This document shows, piece by piece, positions 6,018-12,139 of a stretch of DNA of 12,139 bases. Origin of the DNA: Competibacteraceae bacterium UBA3908 (GTDB lineage: Bacteria > Pseudomonadota > Gammaproteobacteria > Competibacterales > Competibacteraceae); NCBI GenBank assembly GCA_002391525.1, contig DGFE01000230.1, positions 1 to 12,139 of the forward strand, read 5' to 3'. Position numbers and translations under genes: made by a program. The stretch's first letter is position 1, and each line of letters opens with the position of its first letter. Below the pieces are notes generated by a model. That model searched no databases. It saw nothing but the letters and a program-made list of their open reading frames with translations, and was not told the origin of the DNA.

Positions 6018-7418
6018 ATGCATGAACGTCGCTGTCTGGCCAGGCGCGGCGGGCGGTTCAGCCTGCGACTGAGCGCCGCCCTGGTGCTGTTGCTGATCGC
6101 TGGAACGGTGTTGGCGCAACCCCGTACCGCCCTGGTGGTCGGGAATGGCGCGTACCGGGAAGCGCCGCTGAAAAATCCCGTCAGCGACGCGCGGGATGTG
6201 GCCGCGAAGTTGCGGGAACTGGGCTTTGAGGTCATCGAACGTCTCGACGCGGATCGTCAGACCTTGCGACTGGCGCTGCGGGAATTCGAGCAGCGCTTGC
6301 GGCAGCAGCGCGGTGTTGGGCTGTTCTATTACGCCGGCCACGGCGTTCAGCTCAAGGGCCAGAACTATCTGATTCCCGTCGGCGTCGACATCCGCGAGGA
6401 ATTCGAGGTGCCGGACGAGGCGGTGGATGCCGATGCGGTGCTGCGGGCGATGGAGTCCGCCGGCAACGAACTCAACATCGTGATTCTGGACGCCTGCCGC
6501 AACAACCCCTTCGTGCGCGGTTTCGGATCGTCCGGTCGGGGCCTGGCCCGGATGGACGGCCCGGTCGGGACTTTCATCGCCTATGCCACCGCGCCGGGTG
6601 CCATCTCGCGGGACGGCAACACCAGCCGCAACAGCCCCTACACGCGCGCGTTGCTGGCCGCCATGAGCACCCCCGGTCTTGGCCTGGAACAGGTGTTCAA
6701 GCAGGTGTTGGTGACGGTGGAGCAGGAAACGGGCGGCGCCCAGATTCCCTGGGTGGCTTCTTCGCTGCGCGGCGATTTCTATTTTATTCCGGCGCCGAGT
6801 TCAGCCGCGTCGCCGACCGCTCCAGCTCCGGCTCCGTCGGCGGCGAGCGACCCTCAGGCATCCGCTCCGCCGCCGGTCAACCGACAGCCTGGAGAGTCGC
6901 CGGCGGCTCCCGCCCAGCCTCCGGCCAGTGGGTCAGCGCCCAACCCGCCGGAATCGGCGTCGCTGGAGCCGGTCATGGTGGAAGTCCCGGATGCCGGATT
7001 CGCCATCAGCCGCCAAGTGGTCAGCTTCGAGGCGTACCGGCGGTTCGCCGAGGCCACCGGTCGGGCCGCGCCGCCACCGGCGCCGGATGTGGAAAATGGC
7101 GGTCCGGCGCGAGTGACCTGGCGGGAGGCGATGGATTACGCCGCCTGGCTGTCGGTGCAAACCGGTCGCGCCTACCGGTTGCCGACCGAGGCGGAATGGG
7201 AATACGCCGCCCGCACGGGCGCAGGCGCGGGCGTTCCCGATCCCGGCGGCCAGGATCGGGAATGGACCTGTTCCGAATACCGGCAGGCCAAGGAAGGCCA
7301 GGAACAGCGCTGCGCGAACCGGCTGCCGGAAGCGGTGGCGATTCGCGGCGGCGCCTGGCGGGCGGGCACCGACCCGCTCAGCGACGATCTGGGATTCCGG
7401 CTGGTGCGGGAACCGTAG
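6018..7418 (+). CDS. Exported caspase-like (peptidase C14) protein with a minimal FGE/SUMF1-like domain
   Basis: Predicted 466 residues. A basic N-terminus with an Arg pair and a hydrophobic core ends at VLAQ (about 31-34), a signal peptide. The p20-like caspase domain spans about 36-255: RTALVVGNGAY, the catalytic His108 in YYAGHG, and catalytic Cys160 in ILDACRNNPF. A Pro/Ala/Ser linker covers about 257-318. Residues 319-466 resemble an FGE-sulfatase domain (SFEAYRRFAEATG, VTWREAMDYAAWLS, YRLPTEAEWEYAARTG, IRGGAWRAG, GFRLVR) but much shortened. Bacterial C14 proteases usually cut after basic residues; the substrate here is unknown. ATG 6018 is chosen because it directly precedes the signal peptide; no ribosome site is obvious, and ATG 6006 is also possible. 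It is divergent to the lipoprotein/protease cluster and ends 39 nt before the convergent cytochrome gene. Confidence 0.9.
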   Translation: MHERRCLARRGGRFSLRLSAALVLLLIAGTVLAQPRTALVVGNGAYREAPLKNPVSDARDVAAKLRELGFEVIERLDADRQTLRLALREFEQRLRQQRGVGLFYYAGHGVQLKGQNYLIPVGVDIREEFEVPDEAVDADAVLRAMESAGNELNIVILDACRNNPFVRGFGSSGRGLARMDGPVGTFIAYATAPGAISRDGNTSRNSPYTRALLAAMSTPGLGLEQVFKQVLVTVEQETGGAQIPWVASSLRGDFYFIPAPSSAASPTAPAPAPSAASDPQASAPPPVNRQPGESPAAPAQPPASGSAPNPPESASLEPVMVEVPDAGFAISRQVVSFEAYRRFAEATGRAAPPPAPDVENGGPARVTWREAMDYAAWLSVQTGRAYRLPTEAEWEYAARTGAGAGVPDPGGQDREWTCSEYRQAKEGQEQRCANRLPEAVAIRGGAWRAGTDPLSDDLGFRLVREP

Positions 7419-7457
7419 GCGAACCGCCGATCCGACCCCGAAATCCGCCGACGCCGC

Positions 7458-8072
7458 TCAGTTCTCCCCGACGACCACCAGGCCCTTGGGCTGGCTGGCG
7501 AAATAAGCGGCCAGGTCAGCGATGTCCTGGGGCGACAGAGGAGTGGCCAGGCCCTTCATGATGGCGTTCTGACGCGCGCCGGACTGGTAATCCTGCAAGA
7601 CCTTGCGCAAGTAGTCTTCGTGCTGGCCGGCCAGCCGCGGATAGAGCGGGATATTGGCGTTGCCGTCCGGGCCATGGCAGGCCGCGCAGGCCGCGCTTTT
7701 GATTTTGCCGGCGGCGACGTCGCCCCGAACCGGATAGGGCGCGGCGGCGGGCTGGAAGCTGGCCAGGTAGGCGGCGATGTCCTGCATGTCCTGTTCGTTG
7801 AGCGAGAAGGCGTTGGCGTGCATGGTCGGATGCCGGCGTTCTCCGGCCTGATAAGCCTTGAGTGCGGCAACGATGTAGTCGGGATGCTGGCCGCCCAGCC
7901 GGGGGACGTGGTAGGTGGGGTAAGCGTTGGTGTAGCCGGGAATGGCATGGCAGCCCGCGCAGGTCGCGAATTTGGCTTTGCCGGCGACCGGATCGCCGGC
8001 GGCCTGCGCGGCGCCGGCCAGGGCGCCGCAAACGACCAGGGTCACGAATTGCCGCAGCACGAATCGAATCAT
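7458..8072 (-). CDS. Diheme cytochrome c4-like protein
   Basis: Predicted 204 residues with a signal peptide (about 1-25, ending AAQAAG). Two class I cytochrome c domains follow, with heme attachment sites CAGCH (Cys38, Cys41, His42) and CAACH (Cys129, Cys132, His133). Likely axial methionines are Met84 in HPTM and Met172 in NAIM. Length and domain duplication fit cytochrome c4, a periplasmic electron carrier between the bc1 complex and terminal oxidases or other reductases. The start at 8072 has GAGG 5 nt upstream; the open frame beyond it is not needed. No oxidase or bc1 gene is adjacent, so the exact electron partner is not shown. It is transcribed divergently from ilvD. Confidence 0.92.
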   Translation of the reverse strand: MIRFVLRQFVTLVVCGALAGAAQAAGDPVAGKAKFATCAGCHAIPGYTNAYPTYHVPRLGGQHPDYIVAALKAYQAGERRHPTMHANAFSLNEQDMQDIAAYLASFQPAAAPYPVRGDVAAGKIKSAACAACHGPDGNANIPLYPRLAGQHEDYLRKVLQDYQSGARQNAIMKGLATPLSPQDIADLAAYFASQPKGLVVVGEN

Positions 8073-8284
8073 GGGAACCTCGCTGGTGGTATGAACAGGG
8101 TGTATCGCCAATATACAGTTTCGGTGCATGTGCGGAACCGATGATAAAGACTAAGCTATCGCGGCTTTTTTACAAGCCGGATGAGGCCGAGTCTCGCCGG
8201 CGTCCGAAATTGCCTTAAAATTTTCAGTGAGCCAAACGATCTTTTCGCTTGTTCAATTTCTTTATCCGTTTCGTGGAGTTCCCC
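8073..8284. promoter_or_regulatory. Divergent intergenic region, cytochrome c4-like gene / ilvD
   Basis: This 212-bp gap is clearly AT-richer than the flanking genes, especially 8200-8270, as expected for divergent promoters. I cannot place -35/-10 pairs confidently. A 6-bp stem (CGGCTT at 8162-8167, AAGCCG at 8174-8179) encloses a T-rich loop, but no T-run follows it. No leader peptide or attenuator for branched-chain amino acid control was recognised. The ilvD ribosome site TGGAG lies at 8274-8278. Confidence 0.45.
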
Positions 8285-10132
8285 ATGCCCGACTATCGTT
8301 CCCGCACTACTACCCATGGCCGCAACATGGCGGGCGCCCGCGCGCTCTGGCGGGCCACCGGCGTCAAGGACGGCGATTTCGGCAAGCCGATCATCGCCGT
8401 CGCCAATTCGTTCACCCAGTTCGTGCCCGGTCATGTCCACCTGAAGGATCTGGGCCAGTTGGTGGCGCGCGAGATCGAACAGGCCGGTGGCATCGCCAAG
8501 GAATTCAACACGATTGCGGTCGATGACGGCATCGCCATGGGCCATGGCGGGATGCTGTACTCGCTGCCTTCGCGCGAGCTGATCGCCGATTCGGTCGAAT
8601 ACATGGTCAACGCCCACTGCGCCGACGCTCTGGTCTGCATTTCCAACTGCGACAAGATCACCCCCGGCATGTTGATGGCGGCCCTGCGCCTCAACATCCC
8701 GGCCATCTTCGTTTCCGGCGGGCCGATGGAGGCCGGCAAGACCCGGCTGGCGGCGCACAAGCTCGATCTGGTGGACGCCATGGTCGCCGCCGCCGACGAC
8801 CGCGTCGACGAGGCCACGGTCGCCGAATACGAGCGCTCGGCCTGTCCGACCTGCGGCTCCTGTTCGGGCATGTTCACCGCCAATTCGATGAACTGCCTGA
8901 CCGAGGCGCTGGGCCTGAGCCTGCCCGGCAACGGTTCGCTGCTGGCCACCCACGCCGACCGCCGGGACCTGTTCCTGGAAGCGGGCCGGCGCATCGTCGA
9001 ACTGACCCGGCGCTATTACGAACAGGGCGACGAATCGGTGCTGCCGCGCGGCATCGCCAGCTTCCAGGCGTTTGAAAACGCCATGAGCCTCGACATCGCC
9101 ATGGGCGGTTCGACCAATACCGTGCTGCACCTGCTGGCGGCGGCGCGGGAGGGCGGGGTGGAGTTCACCATGCGCGACATCGACCGGCTGTCGCGCCGCG
9201 TGCCGAACCTGTGCAAGGTCGCGCCCGCCACCCAGAAATACCACATGGAAGATGTCCACCGAGCCGGTGGCGTGGTCGCGATTCTCGGCGAACTGGATCG
9301 GGCCGGACTGCTGCATCGCGGGGCGCGCACCGTCCACAGCGAGACGCTGGCCGAGGCGCTGGACCGTTGGGACATCGCCCGCTCCAGTTCCTGGGACGAA
9401 GCCCGGCTCCGCTATTCCGCCGGCCCAGCCGGTATCCCTACCCAGCAGGCGTTCAGTCAGGACACGCGCTGGCCGAGCCTGGATCTGGATCGCGAGCATG
9501 GCTGCATCCGCGACCGGGCGCACGCCTATTCCCAGGACGGTGGTCTGGCGGTACTGTACGGCAATCTGGCCGAGGACGGCTGCATCGTCAAAACGGCTGG
9601 AGTGGACGAGGGCAGTCTGGTGTTCGCGGGACCGGCCCGGATCATGGAAAGTCAGGAGGAGGCGGTCGAGGCGATTCTGGGTGGGCGAGTTCAGCCGGGC
9701 GACGTGGTGCTGATCCGCTACGAGGGACCCAGAGGCGGGCCCGGGATGCAGGAGATGCTGTATCCGACCAGTTATCTCAAGTCCAAGGGATTGGGCCAGG
9801 TCTGCGCCCTGGTGACCGATGGCCGCTTTTCCGGCGGCACCTCCGGCCTGTCCATCGGCCACGTCTCGCCGGAGGCCGCGGAGGGTGGCGCCATCGCCCT
9901 GGTGCAAGAAGGCGACCGGATCGAAATCGACATTCCCAACCGTCGCATCCAGGTTGCCGTGACCGACGAGGAGTTGCGGCGACGGCGGACGGCGATGGAG
10001 GCGCGCGGCGCGCTGGCCTGGAAGCCGGTCGACCGGCGGCGGGCGGTATCCGCGGCGTTGCGCGCCTACGCCGCCATGACCACCAGCGCCGCTTGCGGCG
10101 CGGTGCGGGATGTGACTCAAATAGAACGCTGA
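8285..10132 (+). CDS. ilvD: Dihydroxy-acid dehydratase
   Basis: Predicted 615 residues, almost exactly the E. coli IlvD length. The enzyme dehydrates 2,3-dihydroxy-isovalerate and -methylvalerate to the 2-keto acids of valine and isoleucine synthesis, in the cytoplasm, using an Fe-S cluster and Mg2+. Sequence marks are IAVDDGIAMGHGGM (Mg site region, Asp81), NCDKITPGM (Cys122), CPTCGSCSGMF (Cys187-Cys193), MGGSTNTVLH, YHMEDVHRAGGV, GPRGGPGMQEM and DGRFSGGTSGLSIGHVSPEA. Similarity to the E. coli protein is obvious along the full length. The start at 8285 is supported by TGGAG 6 nt upstream and by the family N-terminus (YRSRTTTHGRNMAGARALW). No other ilv gene is present, so it looks monocistronic. 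Nothing is missing or odd. Confidence 0.98.
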   Translation: MPDYRSRTTTHGRNMAGARALWRATGVKDGDFGKPIIAVANSFTQFVPGHVHLKDLGQLVAREIEQAGGIAKEFNTIAVDDGIAMGHGGMLYSLPSRELIADSVEYMVNAHCADALVCISNCDKITPGMLMAALRLNIPAIFVSGGPMEAGKTRLAAHKLDLVDAMVAAADDRVDEATVAEYERSACPTCGSCSGMFTANSMNCLTEALGLSLPGNGSLLATHADRRDLFLEAGRRIVELTRRYYEQGDESVLPRGIASFQAFENAMSLDIAMGGSTNTVLHLLAAAREGGVEFTMRDIDRLSRRVPNLCKVAPATQKYHMEDVHRAGGVVAILGELDRAGLLHRGARTVHSETLAEALDRWDIARSSSWDEARLRYSAGPAGIPTQQAFSQDTRWPSLDLDREHGCIRDRAHAYSQDGGLAVLYGNLAEDGCIVKTAGVDEGSLVFAGPARIMESQEEAVEAILGGRVQPGDVVLIRYEGPRGGPGMQEMLYPTSYLKSKGLGQVCALVTDGRFSGGTSGLSIGHVSPEAAEGGAIALVQEGDRIEIDIPNRRIQVAVTDEELRRRRTAMEARGALAWKPVDRRRAVSAALRAYAAMTTSAACGAVRDVTQIER

Positions 10133-10257
10133 TCGACCCCCTCGCCGGACCCGACGAAAACCGCGATGCGGCGAATCAGCCGCGCCCGCTGGGTGGCGAA
10201 GGGGTGGCTGCGGCATCGTCTGGTTCGGCGACGCCAAAAAAACCAAGGAGACAAGCC

Positions 10258-12120
10258 ATGAATCAGGTTGATGAACAGGACAATCAGCGCGTGATGTTGG
10301 TCAACCATCTGAAGCTGATCGAGGATTTGTGGCAAAAACTGTACTACGTCAAATGGAATTTAAAGTCGTTCGCGATGCTGACCCGCCTGGCGCAGGACAT
10401 GGTGCAGCTCGCGCAGAACCGCGGCGATGAGCGCCTCCTCAATCTCGTTTCGCAGTTGGAGCATCACCTCAAAAGCTGTCTGGCCGCCGGCAACGTTCCG
10501 CAGGAATCGGAGCGGCAGCGGCTGACGGCGCTGATCGATGCCTTGCACCATGGCTTGCTGACCGGCAAGGGCCATGGCATGGTCGAGGAACCCCGGACCC
10601 GCCCACGCCTGGCGCCGCTGCCGGAAATTTTTCTGATCACCACCGACGAAAACTCGCCGCTGCCGGCGAAACTCGAAAGTTCCGGTTACCGGGCGCGGCA
10701 TATCACCAGTCTGACCGAGGCCGAGCAGCGGTTGCAGGAGCGGGTGCCAGGAGCCATCGTCCTCGATGTGGATTTTCCCGAAGGGTCCGAACAGGCGCTG
10801 GGGCTGATCGCCAATCTGCGGACCCAGATCAACCTGCGCGCACCCATCCTGATTCTGGCCGAACGCAACGACATGACCGCGCGACTGGACGCGGTGCGGG
10901 CCGGCGGCACCGCTTATTTCGGTAAGCCGGTCGATCACGACGAATTGCTGGGGGTGTTGGCGGAACTCCTGCTGCCCCAGACCGCCCAGGACTATTACCG
11001 GGTTCTGATCGTCAACGACCGACCGACCGAAGCCTGGGAGATCGCGGGCGCGCTGGAGGAGCAGGGCATGACCCCGCGGGTCGTCATCCAACCGCTTCAG
11101 GTGTTGCAGGAAATCCACCGGTTTCGGCCGGATTTGCTGCTGATCGATCTGGACATCAAGGAAATCAGCGGGTCGGAACTGGCTCAGGTGATCGCCCAGC
11201 ATCGGGAGTGCGACATCCTGCCGATGATTCTGCTGTGTTTCCAGGCGGATATCGCGCATTATCTGACCAACCTGAATGTGGCCGGCGCCAGCCTGCTGAT
11301 CAAGCCGGTGCCGACCGGCTATCTGTGCTGGGAAGTCAAGCAGCGGCTGCGCCGGGCGCGCACCGTGCGGGTGAAGCTCGGGATGCTGAGCGATAACGAT
11401 GCGGTGAGCGGTTTCTACAACCGTCGGCGGTTCCTGATGCTGCTGGAACAGGCGCTTGAAACGCTCGGGTTGCGCGCCCAGTCGCTGGCGGTGGTGTTCG
11501 TCATGCTGGACAACCTGCGCAGCATCCGCGATTCCGCCGGCGTGGCCACGGTCGACGAGATCGTCGGACAGGCGGCTGGCCGGTTGCGGCAAGTGCTGGG
11601 TCACGAGCAGCCGGCGGCGCGGTTCAGCGACGCCATTTTCACGGTGCTGATTCCAAACCTGCTCGGCGAGCCGCTGCTCAAGCTGGCCCGGCGCATTCGC
11701 GATACGCTGGAAACCGGATTCTACAAGGTGGGCGAACACGCCTTGTTGCTGCGGACCAACATCGGCATTGCGGTAGCCACCGACCGCGGCCAGGATCACC
11801 TGATGCTGATCCAGCGAGCCGATTCGGCCTGCGGTCAGGCGCGGGAGGCGAAGAGCGAGCGCATTCTCGTGCATCAGAGCACGCTGACCATGAAACGCGA
11901 GCAGGAAGCCTCGCTGCGGACGCGGATGCTGGACCAGGTGCGCGAGATCGTCCAGCACGAGCGGCTCTGGCTGGTGTTCCAACCCATCGCCAGCATGCGC
12001 GGCGATCCCAACGAGCGTTACGAGGTGTTGCTCCGGTTGCGCGACAGCGAGGGCCAGGAAATCGTTCCCGGCAGCGTGTTTGGCGTGGTTCACAACCACC
12101 AGCTCGGTCTGACGCTGGAT
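10258..12120 (+). CDS. FimX-like multidomain signalling protein (REC-REC-degenerate GGDEF-EAL), 3' end missing
   Basis: The open frame of 621 codons runs to the adaptor with no stop. A helical region (1-115) is followed by receiver domain 1 (about 122-235; putative Asp170, Lys223 in FGKPV), receiver domain 2 (about 248-360; Asp297 in LLLIDLD, Lys349 in LIKPV), a GGDEF domain from about 377 (SGFYNRRRF), and the start of an EAL domain from about 562. The GGDEF signature is replaced by SDAIF (457-461), so cyclase activity is unlikely, and the EAL motif reads EVL (589-591). Pseudomonas FimX has the same kind of pair (GDSIF, EVL) and binds c-di-GMP to control type IV pilus motility, but it has PAS rather than a second REC. 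A c-di-GMP receptor role is inferred. AAGGAG at 10245-10250, 7 nt upstream, fixes the start. The gap from ilvD is 125 bp, so a separate transcript is likely. Confidence 0.88.
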
Positions 12121-12139
12121 CTGTCTCTTATACACATCT
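12121..12139 (-). other. Nextera transposase mosaic-end adaptor (right contig end)
   Basis: The last 19 bases are the exact reverse complement of the adaptor at 1-19. They join the FimX-like frame at a codon boundary, so an untrimmed translation would add six foreign residues (LSLIHI). The truncation of that gene is therefore technical. Confidence 0.97.

Noticed and set aside
8162..8179. Stem CGGCTT/AAGCCG with a T-run, as an intrinsic terminator
   Set aside because: The T-run is in the loop rather than after the stem, and neither flanking gene ends here.
8156..10246. 696-codon minus-strand frame opposite ilvD
   Set aside because: It is rich in Arg, His, Gln and Gly with no domain pattern and lies fully antisense to a strongly conserved ilvD; a typical GC-rich shadow.
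10133..10257. Terminator or leader structure between ilvD and the FimX-like gene
   Set aside because: Only a 5-bp stem (GCGGC/GCCGC) and an A-tract near the ribosome site were seen; no stem followed by a T-run.
1..12139. Inverted terminal repeats suggesting a 12-kb transposon
   Set aside because: The repeats are the Nextera adaptor, and no transposase, resolvase or target-site duplication is present.
1..12139. CRISPR array, tRNA or rRNA genes
   Set aside because: No regularly spaced direct repeats, cloverleaf-like sequences or rRNA-like stretches were recognised on either strand by eye.

Overview
The window looks like a complete short-read contig, not a natural segment. Bases 1-19 and 12121-12139 are the Nextera transposase mosaic end in opposite orientations, so native sequence runs from about 20 to 12120 and both edges are library or assembly limits. 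The GC-rich coding, the three outer-membrane-type lipoproteins, a cytochrome c4-like protein, an E. coli-type IlvD and a FimX-like protein point to a Gram-negative gammaproteobacterium (or a close relative). I cannot name a genus from sequence alone.

Layout, left to right. (1) 142-1542, plus strand: a GtrA-type membrane protein and a GtrB/DPM1-type glycosyltransferase. This is a lipid-linked sugar transfer pair in visibly AT-richer DNA than the rest. (2) 1545-5713, minus strand: five genes, all predicted to be exported. In transcription order they are a DUF4384-type lipoprotein, a glycine-zipper plus coiled-coil lipoprotein, a coiled-coil lipoprotein, a periplasmic TPR protein, and a paralogous TPR domain fused to a trypsin-like (S1C) serine protease. 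(3) 6018-7418, plus strand, divergent from that cluster: an exported caspase-like (C14) protease carrying a very shortened formylglycine-generating-enzyme (FGE/SUMF1-like) domain. (4) 7458-8072, minus: a diheme cytochrome c4-like protein. (5) 8285-10132, plus: ilvD, dihydroxy-acid dehydratase. (6) 10258-12120, plus, cut by the contig end: a helical region, two receiver domains, a degenerate GGDEF domain (SDAIF) and the start of an EAL domain with an EVL motif, as in FimX-type c-di-GMP receptors.

The part worth attention is 1545-7418. A secreted caspase-like protease and a secreted trypsin-like protease with intact catalytic residues sit either side of a 304-bp divergent intergenic region, together with lipoproteins and TPR proteins that look like envelope scaffolds. 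I infer an envelope-located protease module, possibly a stress or quality-control device or a surface-assembled complex. No partner, substrate or trigger can be read from the sequence. The remaining genes (ilvD, cytochrome c4, the gtr pair, the FimX-like gene) are recognisable families with no evident functional tie to it.
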